Part shown: piece by piece, positions 23,287-31,854 of the stretch
How the letters are laid out: each line of letters begins with the position of its first letter
How positions within the stretch are numbered: position 1 is the stretch's first letter
DNA from: Gudongella sp964575895
GTDB taxonomy: Bacteria; Bacillota; Clostridia; Tissierellales; Tissierellaceae
Assembly: GCA_964575895.1 (NCBI GenBank)
Contig: CAZNTE010000012.1
Span: 9,114 to 73,113 of the forward strand
DNA length: 64,000 nt
Reading direction: 5' to 3'
The notes under the pieces: model-generated
Seen by the model: the letters and a program-made list of their open reading frames with translations, nothing else
Told to the model about the DNA's origin: nothing
Databases searched by the model: none
Translations under genes and position numbers: made by a program

Positions 23287-23442
23287 TTAATCACTCCTTC
23301 CCAATTTTTATGATATAATTTAGACACTACAACTATTCTACCCTAATGTTTTTGGATTAAACTTATGTCAAAAACTTAAAAATTTGCAAAATTACAATAA
23401 TAATGGGTAGTATGATTTCATTATACCTAAGGAGGATTTCTT

Positions 23443-24567
23443 ATGCAATACCGTTATTTTACAAGGGATAAGTTAAAAATTTCACTATTAGGCTTTGGGT
23501 GTATGCGCTTCCCCATACTTGAAAATGATCCGGGGAAGATAGATGAAATACCAGCTAAACTAATGTTAGAAAGGGCAATACAAGAAGGTGTTAACTACAT
23601 AGATACTGCATACCCTTATCATTCAGGTACTTCTGAGGCTTTTGTAGGCACAGTATTAAAGAATGGTTTAAGAGATAAGGTTAATCTTGCAACAAAAAGT
23701 CCTGTTTGGCTAATGGAAAAGCATGAGGATTTCATGAAATATCTAGATGAACAGCTCGTTAATTTAGAAACAAACTATGTAGATTTCTATTTGCTCCATG
23801 CCTTAAATAAGAATTCTTTTGAAAAAATTCTTTCTTTAGACGTATTTAAATTCATTAAAGAGGCCAAAGAATCAGGAAAAATTAAATACATTGGATTTTC
23901 ATTCCATGATGAATTACCTGTTTTTAAAACTATAATTGATGCATATAATTGGGATTTTTGCCAGATACAACTAAACTATATGGACAGAGATTACCAAGCT
24001 GGTTTGGAGGGCCTTGAATATGCTAAGGCTAGAGGTATAGACGTAGTGGTTATGGAACCTCTAAAAGGAGGCAAGTTATCTCTCCCATCTGATGAAGTAA
24101 AGAAAATTTTCCTTAAGTCAGATAGAAATATAAGTGCATCTGCTTGGGCACTAAAATGGGTTGAAGCTCAAGACGGGGTTAAGGTTGTTTTAAGTGGAAT
24201 GTCAAATATGGACCACGTCCTGGATAATATATCAACCTACAGCGATTCTAAGGCCCTTACAGAGGATGAATTAAGATTAGTTGACGATGTTACCCAAGTG
24301 TATAAAAAAAGCTTTAAAGTTGGTTGTACGGCTTGCAAGTATTGTCTACCTTGTCCATCTGATGTAAGTATACCTACCATATTTGAATTGTATAATAATA
24401 TCTTTGTGTATGGAACTGAGGATCAATCCAAAGATGCCTACAAAAGACAGCAAGAATTAAAAAAAGATGTGAGTCAATGCATAGAGTGTGGAGCCTGTGA
24501 ACAAATTTGTCCACAGCATTTAGAAGTAATTTCATTGCTTAAGGATGCTCATAGCCATTTAATATAG
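23443..24567 (+). CDS. Aldo/keto reductase with C-terminal ferredoxin-like clusters
   Basis: Residues 1-280 form an aldo/keto reductase barrel with the catalytic set Asp and Tyr in NYIDTAYPYHSG, Lys in LATKSP and His in FYLLHAL. Residues 295-374 add an iron-sulfur tail with CTACKYCLPC and CIECGACEQICP, enough cysteines for two 4Fe-4S clusters. This architecture is widespread in clostridia as a predicted oxidoreductase of aldo/keto type; the substrate is unknown. AAGGAGG lies 8 bases before the ATG. It is transcribed alone, divergent from gcvT. Confidence 0.9.
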   Translation: MQYRYFTRDKLKISLLGFGCMRFPILENDPGKIDEIPAKLMLERAIQEGVNYIDTAYPYHSGTSEAFVGTVLKNGLRDKVNLATKSPVWLMEKHEDFMKYLDEQLVNLETNYVDFYLLHALNKNSFEKILSLDVFKFIKEAKESGKIKYIGFSFHDELPVFKTIIDAYNWDFCQIQLNYMDRDYQAGLEGLEYAKARGIDVVVMEPLKGGKLSLPSDEVKKIFLKSDRNISASAWALKWVEAQDGVKVVLSGMSNMDHVLDNISTYSDSKALTEDELRLVDDVTQVYKKSFKVGCTACKYCLPCPSDVSIPTIFELYNNIFVYGTEDQSKDAYKRQQELKKDVSQCIECGACEQICPQHLEVISLLKDAHSHLI

Positions 24568-24601
24568 TCAATCTAAGGATTAAAGATTATATTTAGTCCA
24601 C

Positions 24602-24627
24602 ATTATCCACAATCCACAGTGGATAAT
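24602..24627. repeat. Inverted pair of DnaA-box-like sequences
   Basis: ATTATCCAC and GTGGATAAT form a 9-bp inverted repeat around eight bases. The left element extends to TTATCCACA (24603-24611), the exact consensus DnaA box; the right reads TTATCCACT on the other strand. It lies between convergent genes, not beside dnaA or an obvious origin. Confidence 0.5.
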
Positions 24628-24668
24628 TGAAGCAATTACAATTATCACACGAATTCAATTATTCATAA

Positions 24669-24698
24669 AAATCCAGGAATATATAAGTTCCTGGATTT
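24669..24698. terminator. Bidirectional terminator between convergent genes
   Basis: AAATCCAGGAA and TTCCTGGATTT form a perfect 11-bp helix. On the minus strand the helix is followed by TTTTTATG, on the plus strand by TTTAT. It serves the DsbA-like gene and probably the aldo/keto reductase gene. Confidence 0.88.
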
Positions 24699-24716
24699 AT
24701 CTATTCTATCTAATAT

Positions 24717-25361
24717 TTATAATAGAGTATCATCTTCACCATCTAAAATCTTTCTTAGTACTTTCTCAATATTTTCTTGAGACTGAGCTCCTGAAATAAG
24801 GTACTTATTATTTATTACAAGACTGGGTACACTTCTGACCCCATATTTTTGACCTAGTTGCAAGTCTTCCAATACTTTAGCTTCAGTGTCACTTTTTTCA
24901 AACTGTATCTTCCATTCAGAGAGTGAAACACTTGTCTGTCCAACAGCTTCTTCTAAAACTAAAACATCTTCAATATTTTTATTTTCTACAAATAATTTAT
25001 ACTGGATTTCATCAAATACTTCCCAATAAGCGCTCTCTCCTCCTATTATACCAGCTGCTTTTGCAGCAATCAGTCCTGGCCTTGAAATAGGAAAATCAAA
25101 ATCTGTCAATCGCATTCCTTCAATATTAAATCTATGCTCATCATCATTAGTATTTGCATGGACCCAGTGATTCAAGACTTCACTTTTAACAGCTTCACGA
25201 GAGCCAAAGCTTTTAACATAATCATCGCCATCCCAACCCAATGCAAATGATCGATGAATAATGTCTAAATTACCTAGCTTCGTTTCTATCTTATGAATTC
25301 TTGCAGACATGGGAAAGCAAAAACTACAAACTACATCATGGAAAAACTCTATTTTAATCAT
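24717..25361 (-). CDS. DsbA-family (FrnE-like) thiol oxidoreductase
   Basis: This cytosolic thioredoxin-fold protein of 214 residues has no signal peptide. The active-site pair is Cys12-Ser-Phe-Cys15 in HDVVCSFCFP, the cis-proline is in GVRSVPSLVI, and a helical insertion lies between (about residues 45-150). This matches the FrnE branch of DsbA proteins, linked elsewhere to polyketide isomerisation or oxidative stress; the role here is open. It is monocistronic with its own promoter and terminator. Confidence 0.88.
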   Translation of the reverse strand: MIKIEFFHDVVCSFCFPMSARIHKIETKLGNLDIIHRSFALGWDGDDYVKSFGSREAVKSEVLNHWVHANTNDDEHRFNIEGMRLTDFDFPISRPGLIAAKAAGIIGGESAYWEVFDEIQYKLFVENKNIEDVLVLEEAVGQTSVSLSEWKIQFEKSDTEAKVLEDLQLGQKYGVRSVPSLVINNKYLISGAQSQENIEKVLRKILDGEDDTLL

Positions 25362-25391
25362 AACTATCTCCTCTTATCTTGATTTTTAATA

Positions 25392-25420
25392 TATATACCC
25401 AGAAACAATAATCTTGATAA
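25392..25420 (-). promoter_or_regulatory. Possible promoter of the DsbA-like gene
   Basis: On the minus strand TTATCA (25415-25420), 17 bases, then TATATA (25392-25397), about 30 bases before the start codon. Both boxes match sigma-A consensus at four positions. Confidence 0.4.
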
Positions 25421-25447
25421 TTAATCTCAATTAAAAATGCACATAAA

Positions 25448-25474
25448 AATGGAGCCAGTCATTATGGCTCCATT
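25448..25474 (-). terminator. Terminator of rplM-rpsI
   Basis: AATGGAGCC pairs perfectly with GGCTCCATT around nine bases, followed on the minus strand by TTTTTATG. It starts 17 bases after the rpsI stop. Confidence 0.92.
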
Positions 25475-25490
25475 ACTTAATTTATAAAAA

Positions 25491-25883
25491 TTATCTCTTA
25501 CTAAATTGTGGACTTCTTCTTGCTTTCTTAAGACCATATTTCTTTCTTTCAACCATTCTTGGATCTCTTGTAAGGTGTCCAGCTTTTTTAAGTAAAGGTC
25601 TAAGTTCTAAATCTGCCTCTAAAAGTGCTCTTGCTATACCATGTCTTATTGCTCCAGCCTGTCCTGTGAATCCTCCACCATGAACATTAACAAAAACATC
25701 ATACTTATCTGCAGTTTCAGTTATAGTCAAAGGCTCTTTTGCAACTACTTTCAATGTTTCGTAGTTGAAGTATTCATCGATATCTCTATTGTTAATTGTT
25801 ATCTTTCCGTTTCCTGGTAATAATCTAACTCTTGCAACTGAAGTTTTTCTTCTTCCAGTTCCCCAAAATTGTGCTACTGCCAT
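25491..25883 (-). CDS. rpsI: 30S ribosomal protein uS9
   Basis: At 130 residues it starts with QFWGTGRRKTSVARVRL and ends KKARRSPQFSKR; the basic Lys-Arg C-terminus reaches the P-site tRNA. The conserved GGGFTGQAGAIRHGIARAL is intact. AGGGAGGAC precedes the ATG. It forms a two-gene unit with rplM, 25 bases upstream. Confidence 0.98.
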   Translation of the reverse strand: MAVAQFWGTGRRKTSVARVRLLPGNGKITINNRDIDEYFNYETLKVVAKEPLTITETADKYDVFVNVHGGGFTGQAGAIRHGIARALLEADLELRPLLKKAGHLTRDPRMVERKKYGLKKARRSPQFSKR

Positions 25884-25908
25884 TTAAAGTCCTCCCTTCT
25901 TCACCTAA

Positions 25909-26337
25909 TTAAAATTCGTATACTTCTGGTTTTTGAGCTTCGTGTCCGTGCTCAGTACCTCTGTATACTTTTAATTTTCTATACATACTTCTACCAAGAC
26001 TATTTTTTGGAAGCATACCTTTAACAGCTAGCTCAATAATCTTCTCTGGATTCTTCTCCATTAATGTTGCATATGGAACTTGTCTTAATCCTCCAGGATA
26101 CCCAGTGTGGTAAGTGTAGTTCTTTTGGCTTAATTTTTTTCCTGTTAATTTTATTTTATCAGCATTTATTACGATTACGAAATCACCTGTGTCAACATGT
26201 GGTGTATAGATAGCTTTATTCTTTCCTCTAAGGATTGTAGCGATTTCAGTAGCTAGTCTTCCTAATACTTTTCCTTCAGCATCTATAATATACCATTTTC
26301 TTTCAATTTCATTTGGTTTTGCCATGTAGCTTTTCAT
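25909..26337 (-). CDS. rplM: 50S ribosomal protein uL13
   Basis: The 142-residue protein starts MKSYMAKPNEIERKWYIIDA and contains LRGKNKAIYTPHVDTGD and NYTYHTGYPGGLR, all family signatures. TAGGAGGGAAATAG precedes the ATG. It has its own consensus promoter and a leader of about 80 bases with conserved-looking sequence. Confidence 0.98.
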   Translation of the reverse strand: MKSYMAKPNEIERKWYIIDAEGKVLGRLATEIATILRGKNKAIYTPHVDTGDFVIVINADKIKLTGKKLSQKNYTYHTGYPGGLRQVPYATLMEKNPEKIIELAVKGMLPKNSLGRSMYRKLKVYRGTEHGHEAQKPEVYEF

Positions 26338-26417
26338 CTATTTCCCTCCTAACAACGACGTTTTACGATTTAGGTGAGTATTTACTAAAAAGTTTCCGGG
26401 CTTCTTTTTAAACACTC
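26338..26417 (-). ncRNA. Probable L13 leader of rplM-rpsI
   Basis: The untranslated region on the minus strand contains GCCCGGAAACTTTTTAG, then ACTCACCTAAATCG and ACGTCGTTG just before the ribosome site. Position and these segments fit the L13 leader known in Firmicutes. I could not align it to a model, so the assignment rests on place and pattern. Confidence 0.5.
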
Positions 26418-26423
26418 TTATAT

Positions 26424-26452
26424 ATTCTAATACAAGTAAATACCAATGTCAA
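26424..26452 (-). promoter_or_regulatory. Strong sigma-A promoter of rplM-rpsI
   Basis: On the minus strand a perfect TTGACA (26447-26452), a 17-base spacer and TAGAAT (26424-26429). It starts right after the truA stop, so rplM-rpsI can be expressed apart from the upstream genes. Confidence 0.85.
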
Positions 26453-26460
26453 CAAGGATT

Positions 26461-27198
26461 TTACTTGTAGAATACTTTTTCTAAAAATAATCCTTGTGCT
26501 GGAGCAGTATGCCCTGCACAATTTCTGTTTTCTTGCTTAATTGTCCATGGAATTGAGTCAGCAGGTCTAAGTCCTGCTCCAATTTCAATCAAAGTCCCAA
26601 CCATTATTCTAACCATATTTCTTAAAAATGAATTTCCCTCTACTATTATATCTATCATTTCACCCTTTTGCTTAATGTCTACAGAATAAACTGTTCTTAT
26701 GGATGTCTTTATTGAACTCCTTCTTCCTCTGAAGGACTTATAATCAAAAGTACCAATAAAGTCATTGGCTGCTTGTCGCATTTTTTCAACATCCAATTGA
26801 TATGTTACATGATAGGAAAAATTTCTAATTAAAGGTCTTTCAACTAAACCATTGAAAATCCTATACCTGTACCTTTTATGAGTTGCACTAAATCTAGCAT
26901 TAAATGTGTGATCAACTTCCTGAGATGATTGAACTCTTATATCATCTGGCAGTTCATTATTAAGTACAAACCTAAACTTATCTCCAGGAATATTTGAGGT
27001 AGTAAAAAAATTAGCTACCTGCCCTAAGGCGTGAACTCTAGCATCAGTCCTACCTGCTGCCTTTAGTTTAACTTTTTCCTTAGTCGCCTTAAAAATTGCT
27101 TTTTCAATTTCTTCCTGAATAGAAGGATATTTTTCTTGTGCTTGCCAGCCGTTGTAGTTTGTTCCATCATATTCTATGACTAATATTATGTTTCTCAT
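26461..27198 (-). CDS. truA: tRNA pseudouridine synthase A (positions 38-40)
   Basis: TruA modifies U38, U39 and U40 of the tRNA anticodon arm. The catalytic Asp52 is in AAGRTDARVHALGQ, the N-terminus is VIEYDGTNYNGWQ, and the late SFLRNMVRIMVGTLIEIG motif is present. Length 245. The ATG overlaps the ecfT stop (TAATG). It lies between ecfT and rplM, as in Bacillus subtilis. Confidence 0.97.
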   Translation of the reverse strand: MRNIILVIEYDGTNYNGWQAQEKYPSIQEEIEKAIFKATKEKVKLKAAGRTDARVHALGQVANFFTTSNIPGDKFRFVLNNELPDDIRVQSSQEVDHTFNARFSATHKRYRYRIFNGLVERPLIRNFSYHVTYQLDVEKMRQAANDFIGTFDYKSFRGRRSSIKTSIRTVYSVDIKQKGEMIDIIVEGNSFLRNMVRIMVGTLIEIGAGLRPADSIPWTIKQENRNCAGHTAPAQGLFLEKVFYK

Positions 27199-28001
27199 TA
27201 GATCACCAAATACCTAGTAGAAATAATAAATCCAAAGAACACTACCATACTGAAAAGTACAACATAGTCCCTACTTCTAAATTTCAACTCATTTAATCTA
27301 GTTCTACCTTCTCCGCCTCTATAGCATCTAGCCTCCATGGCTGTTGCCAGCTCATCTGCTCTTCTGAAAGCATTTATGAACAGTGGAACCAATAAGGGAA
27401 CTAAGTTTCTAGCTCTGCTTAAAATATTTCCAGATTCAAAATCTGCACCCCTTGCCATTTGGGCCTTCATAATCTTATCAGTTTCTTCCAATAAGGTAGG
27501 TATGAATCTAAGAGCGATGGTCATCATCATAGCCAGCTCATGGGCTGGAAGTCCTATCTTCTTAAATGGAGAAAGTAGTCTTTCAATCCCATCAGTTAAA
27601 GCGATAGGTGATGTAGTTAGTGTAAGTAATGATGTTCCTGTTATAAGAAAGACAAGTCTTAATGCCATGAATACAGATTGCCTTAAGCCTTCCTTAGTTA
27701 TTGTAAGAGGTCCAATTTCAAATAGGACTTCTCCCTTGGTCAGGAACAAGTTAATTGCAAAGGTAATAAGGATTATAAACATTAAAGGTTTTAATCCTTT
27801 TATTATAAACTTTAAGGGTAACTTAGCCACTGATATAATAGTTCCAATAAATGCAACTACTAATATATAAGGCCAGAAGGATGTAACGAAAAATAAAGAT
27901 GCAATAAACATTGCAACAATTACAATCTTTACCCTTGGGTCTAATTTATGAATAATTGATGTTCCTGGGAAATATTGTCCAATAGTTATATCTTTAAGCA
28001 T
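27198..28001 (-). CDS. ecfT: Energy-coupling factor transporter transmembrane protein EcfT
   Basis: This membrane coupling subunit joins vitamin-binding S components to the two EcfA ATPases. It has about five or six membrane helices and the two coupling motifs, MKAQMARGADFESG and TAMEARCYRGG, whose Ala-Arg cores contact the ATPases. Length 267. It overlaps ecfA2 by eight bases and truA by one. No S component is encoded in the window, so it probably serves several encoded elsewhere (group II ECF). Confidence 0.95.
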   Translation of the reverse strand: MLKDITIGQYFPGTSIIHKLDPRVKIVIVAMFIASLFFVTSFWPYILVVAFIGTIISVAKLPLKFIIKGLKPLMFIILITFAINLFLTKGEVLFEIGPLTITKEGLRQSVFMALRLVFLITGTSLLTLTTSPIALTDGIERLLSPFKKIGLPAHELAMMMTIALRFIPTLLEETDKIMKAQMARGADFESGNILSRARNLVPLLVPLFINAFRRADELATAMEARCYRGGEGRTRLNELKFRSRDYVVLFSMVVFFGFIISTRYLVI

Positions 28002-28857
28002 CCCTATTACTCCTTAAGTATTTTAATATCTCTTCTTTTGCTTCTTCTATGGTTAATACATCATCCTTCACATCATGACCTAATGATTTGAACCTTCTCA
28101 TAAACTTAGTAATCTGAGGAATACCAAGTCCCATTGACTCTAGTTGGTCTGCTTTACTAAATACTTCTCTGGTTGTTCCTGTCATGGCAACTTTACTTTT
28201 ATGCATGACAAAAATCCTGTTAACCAACCTAGCAATGTCCTCCATGCTGTGTGACACAAGGATAATAGTAATGTTTTCTTTCTCATATAGGTTTCTTATT
28301 TCATCGAGGATGTCATCTCTTCCCCTTGGATCTAGCCCAGCTGTTGGCTCATCTAATACCAGAACCTTTGGTTTCATAGCAACCACTCCAGCTATGGCAA
28401 CTCTCCTCTTTTGACCGCCTGATAATTCAAATGGAGATCTTTCTTTCAGTGTTTCAAAATCTAATCCAACTAATTCCATGGCATTTCTGACTCGTTCATC
28501 AACTTCCTCATCAGATAATCCTAAATTCTTAGGACCAAATGCTATATCCTTATATATGGTTTCTTCAAATAATTGATGCTCTGGGTATTGAAATACCAAG
28601 CCCACCTTCTGTCTTATTTCCTTCATCTTTGTATCTTTATCAGATAAACTCTTTCCATCGATTATAATCTCACCTGATGTTGGTTTCATCAAGCCGTTTA
28701 AGTGTTGTACTAATGTTGACTTTCCTGATCCAGTATGACCAATTAAACCGATAAACTCGCCTTCATTTACTTCCAGATTAACATCATCTAGAGCTTTCTT
28801 TTCAAATGGAGTCCCTGGATTATAAGTATAATTAACATTCTTTAATTGAATAATCAT
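27994..28857 (-). CDS. ecfA2: Energy-coupling factor ATPase EcfA2
   Basis: This 287-residue ABC ATPase of the ECF module has Walker A GHTGSGKST, the Q-loop FQYPEHQLFEETI, signature LSGGQKRR, Walker B VLVLDEPTAGLD and switch His in VSHSMED. The acidic FEETI stretch after the Q-loop is typical of the A2 subunit. The ATG overlaps the end of ecfA1 by four bases. Confidence 0.95.
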   Translation of the reverse strand: MIIQLKNVNYTYNPGTPFEKKALDDVNLEVNEGEFIGLIGHTGSGKSTLVQHLNGLMKPTSGEIIIDGKSLSDKDTKMKEIRQKVGLVFQYPEHQLFEETIYKDIAFGPKNLGLSDEEVDERVRNAMELVGLDFETLKERSPFELSGGQKRRVAIAGVVAMKPKVLVLDEPTAGLDPRGRDDILDEIRNLYEKENITIILVSHSMEDIARLVNRIFVMHKSKVAMTGTTREVFSKADQLESMGLGIPQITKFMRRFKSLGHDVKDDVLTIEEAKEEILKYLRSNRDA

Positions 28858-29690
28858 AATAAATTAACCAGCTCCTCCACAGATAAAATATCATCACTAA
28901 ATGCGTAACCCTCTTTATTAAGCTCAAATACCAATTCAGTAACCTGAGGAACATCAAGGCCTAAGATCTTTAATTTCTCAACTTGGCTAAATATTTCCTT
29001 GGGAGTACCAAGCATTACTGCTTCTCCTTCATTCAAAACCATTACCCTGTCTGCCTCAACAGCTTCGTCCATAAAATGAGTGATAAGTATAATAGTTTTA
29101 CCTTTTTCTTTATTTAGTTTCTTAATGGTTTCCATTACTTCCAATCTTCCAACTGGATCTAGCATGGCAGTTGGTTCATCAAAAATTATGCAGTCAGGTT
29201 CCATTGCAAGTATGCCAGCAATGGCGACTCTTTGTTTTTGTCCCCCTGATAATAGATGGGGTGCATGATTCTTATATTCTGTCATTTCAACAGTTTCAAG
29301 GGCATCATCTACTCTTTTTCTAAGTTCACTTTGAGGAACGCCCAAATTCTCAGGTCCAAATGCAACATCTTCTTCTACTATTGTTGCTACTATTTGATTG
29401 TCAGGATTTTGGAATACCATACCCGCTGTAGATCTAATGTCCCAAATTTTATCCTCATCTCTGGTGTTTAATCCATTGACAAAAATATTGCCACTTGAGG
29501 GCATAATAAGACCATTAATCATCTTGGCTAAAGTAGACTTTCCTGATCCATTGTGTCCTAAGACAACCAAAAACTCTCCTTGTTTTATGTCAATAGATAG
29601 GTCTTTAACAGCAAGTTGAATACTTTCATCTATATACGAGCTATATTCAAAACTAACATTTTCAATTTTTACCATAATTTCATCGTTCAT
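28854..29690 (-). CDS. ecfA1: Energy-coupling factor ATPase EcfA1
   Basis: This 278-residue ABC ATPase has Walker A GHNGSGKST, Q-loop FQNPDNQIVATIVEEDVAF, signature LSGGQKQR, Walker B CIIFDEPTAMLD and switch His in ITHFMDE. The QNPDNQ form marks A1. It is first gene of ecfA1-ecfA2-ecfT-truA, directly downstream of rplQ, the arrangement of many Firmicutes, but with its own promoter in the gap. Confidence 0.95.
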   Translation of the reverse strand: MNDEIMVKIENVSFEYSSYIDESIQLAVKDLSIDIKQGEFLVVLGHNGSGKSTLAKMINGLIMPSSGNIFVNGLNTRDEDKIWDIRSTAGMVFQNPDNQIVATIVEEDVAFGPENLGVPQSELRKRVDDALETVEMTEYKNHAPHLLSGGQKQRVAIAGILAMEPDCIIFDEPTAMLDPVGRLEVMETIKKLNKEKGKTIILITHFMDEAVEADRVMVLNEGEAVMLGTPKEIFSQVEKLKILGLDVPQVTELVFELNKEGYAFSDDILSVEELVNLL

Positions 29691-29728
29691 CTTATAACCT
29701 CTATTAAATATTTGTAATTTCCTTCCTT

Positions 29729-29757
29729 AATATAACATATGGATACCCTTATTTCAA
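29729..29757 (-). promoter_or_regulatory. Promoter of ecfA1-ecfA2-ecfT-truA
   Basis: On the minus strand TTGAAA (29752-29757), a 17-base spacer, then TATATT (29729-29734) with the extended -10 TG one base before it. Confidence 0.75.
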
Positions 29758-29801
29758 TTGTACATTCAGTTTATAGAAGGAATTTGATGTTTAAAACTAA
29801 A

Positions 29802-29825
29802 GGGACTAAGCTCAAACTTAATCCC
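29802..29825 (-). terminator. Likely terminator at the end of the ribosomal operon (after rplQ)
   Basis: GGGA-T-TAAG pairs with CTTA-G-TCCC with one mismatch, and TTTAGTTTT follows on the minus strand. The helix is short, so some readthrough into ecfA1 is expected. Confidence 0.6.
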
Positions 29826-29832
29826 CCTCCCT

Positions 29833-30174
29833 TTATACTAGTTCTAATATAGCTATTTCTGCTCCATCTCCACGACGAGGACCCATTTTTAATACCCTTG
29901 TATAGCCACCATTTCTAGTTGCATATTTTGGAGCTATTTCATCGAATAGTTTCTTTACTACATCTTCATCGTATATAAAAGCTAAAGCTTGTCTTCTAGC
30001 ATGTAAATCTCCTCTTTTACCAAGAGTTATCATTTTATCAGCCATTCTCTTTGTTTCTTTAGCTCTAGTTACTGTAGTTTCGATTCTTTCTTCTCTTAAT
30101 AATGATGTGACTTGATTTCTCAACATCGCTTTTCTATGAGCTGTAGGACGACCAAGTTTTCTTAATGTTGTCAC
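29833..30174 (-). CDS. rplQ: 50S ribosomal protein bL17
   Basis: At 113 residues it starts TTLRKLGRPTAHRKAMLRNQ and contains RIETTVTRAKETKRMADKMI, the family signature, and ends GDGAEIAILELV. GGAGG lies 8 bases before the ATG. It is the last ribosomal gene of the S10-spc-alpha run, 24 bases after rpoA. Confidence 0.98.
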   Translation of the reverse strand: MTTLRKLGRPTAHRKAMLRNQVTSLLREERIETTVTRAKETKRMADKMITLGKRGDLHARRQALAFIYDEDVVKKLFDEIAPKYATRNGGYTRVLKMGPRRGDGAEIAILELV

Positions 30175-30198
30175 ATTTATCCCTCCTTCTTGCTTAAA

Positions 30199-31146
30199 TT
30201 ACTCATCACTGTTTTTAAGACCTAAACCTAATTCAGCAAGTTTTCTTTGGACCTCTTCAAGAGACTTCTTCCCTAAGTTTCTTACCTTCATCATATCGTC
30301 TTCAGTTTTTTGTGTGAGTTCTTCAACCGTATTGATTGCTGCTCTCTTAAGACAATTGTAACTACGTACAGAAAGGTCTAATTCTTCTACGGTCATTTCC
30401 AATACTTTTTCTTTCTTATCTTCTTCTTTTTCCACCATTATTTCAACATCACTTACGTGTTCTGTTAAACCAATAAATAGATTAAGATGCTCTGTCAATA
30501 TTTTAGCTCCCAATGAAGTTGATTCATCAGCGCTCATTGTTCCGTTAGTCCAAACTTCTAAAACCAGTTTGTCATAGTCAGTTATTTGGCCAACTCTAGT
30601 ATTTTCAATATGGTAATTAACTTTAGTTACCGGGGTAAAAGATGAGTCAACTGGAATAACTCCAACTGGTTGTCCATCCTTTTTATTCTTTTCTGCAACA
30701 GAGTAACCACGACCTTTTATAAGCTCCAGTTCTATATACAATCTACCGTCTTCATTTACTGTTGCTATATATTGATCTTGATTTATTATCTCAACTTCCA
30801 TTCCTGTTGCTATATCTCCAGCAGTTACAACCTTTGGACCTTCAACATCGATTATCATTGTTACTGGTTCCTCAGCATGCATTCTGGCTGAAATCTCCTT
30901 GATGTTTAGAATAATTTCTGGCACATCTTCTAGAACACCAGGTATGGTTGCAAATTCATGTAATACCCCCTGAATTTTAACAGAAGATATCGCTGCACCA
31001 GGTAATGATGAAAGCAATACTCTTCTTAGAGAATTGCCTAAGGTTGTACCATAACCTCTTTCCAAAGGCTCTACTACAAACTTGCCATAGCTTCCATCTT
31101 CACTTAATTCCATAATTTCAATTCTAGGTTTTTCGATTTCTATCAT
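30199..31146 (-). CDS. rpoA: RNA polymerase alpha subunit
   Basis: The N-terminal assembly domain (1-230) has GYGTTLGNSLRRVLLSSLPG. An acidic-basic linker, EKEEDKKEKV, leads to the DNA-binding C-terminal domain (about 250-310) with LDLSVRSYNCLKRAAINTVE and VRNLGKKSLEEV. Length 315. It sits between rpsD and rplQ, as throughout Firmicutes. Confidence 0.98.
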   Translation of the reverse strand: MIEIEKPRIEIMELSEDGSYGKFVVEPLERGYGTTLGNSLRRVLLSSLPGAAISSVKIQGVLHEFATIPGVLEDVPEIILNIKEISARMHAEEPVTMIIDVEGPKVVTAGDIATGMEVEIINQDQYIATVNEDGRLYIELELIKGRGYSVAEKNKKDGQPVGVIPVDSSFTPVTKVNYHIENTRVGQITDYDKLVLEVWTNGTMSADESTSLGAKILTEHLNLFIGLTEHVSDVEIMVEKEEDKKEKVLEMTVEELDLSVRSYNCLKRAAINTVEELTQKTEDDMMKVRNLGKKSLEEVQRKLAELGLGLKNSDE

Positions 31147-31212
31147 TAATCAAACCCTCCTTGATTTTTATATAGTTTTACCGGACGAGGGCAACTGATA
31201 CTGTTATATCAA

Positions 31213-31836
31213 TTATTTAGAATATAACTCTACGATTAGATGTTCTTCAACTGGAATGTCTATATCTTCTCTAGTTGATTCAGCTACGATTGTTCCTCTT
31301 AGTTTCTCAATATCTATATTTATCCATGGTACTGTATTACCGTTGTGGTTTTCAGCTATAGCTTTGAATTTCTCGCTACCACGGCTTTTTTCTTTAACTT
31401 CAATAACATCTCCAACAGTTGTTAAAAGTGAAGGAATGTTTACTTTATTCCCGTTTAATAAGAAATGACCATGTGTTACAAGTTGTCTAGCTTCTGCTCT
31501 TGAAGCTGCTAAACCCATTCTGTAAACAACATTATCTAAACGAGACTCTAATATTTTAAATAGGTTCTCACCTGTGATTCCTTTTTCTTTATCTGCCATT
31601 AAGAAATACTTTGACATTTGAGATTCAGAAATTCCATAGAATCTTCTTACCTTTTGCTTTTCTCTCAACTGCACTCCGTATTCTGTTACTTTCTTTCTTG
31701 ATTGACCGTGTTGTCCAGGAGCGAAATTTCTCTTATTCAATGCACATCTATCAGTGTAGCATCTGTCTCCCTTAAGGAATAATTTAGTTCCCTCTCTACG
31801 GCACAATCGGCATACTGGCCCTGTATATCTTGCCAT
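31213..31836 (-). CDS. rpsD: 30S ribosomal protein uS4, zinc-binding form
   Basis: S4 is a primary 16S rRNA binder and regulator. The N-terminus holds Cys9, Cys12, Cys26 and Cys31, the zinc-ribbon (C+) form. The S4 RNA-binding domain (LDNVVYRMGLAASRAEARQL) follows. Length 207. A 66-base gap separates it from rpoA. Confidence 0.98.
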   Translation of the reverse strand: MARYTGPVCRLCRREGTKLFLKGDRCYTDRCALNKRNFAPGQHGQSRKKVTEYGVQLREKQKVRRFYGISESQMSKYFLMADKEKGITGENLFKILESRLDNVVYRMGLAASRAEARQLVTHGHFLLNGNKVNIPSLLTTVGDVIEVKEKSRGSEKFKAIAENHNGNTVPWINIDIEKLRGTIVAESTREDIDIPVEEHLIVELYSK

Positions 31837-31854
31837 CCTTAATTACACCTCCTA

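Noticed and set aside
23287..23442. Glycine riboswitch before gcvT
   Set aside because: No aptamer-like conserved segments were seen; the gap is also short and shared with a divergent gene.
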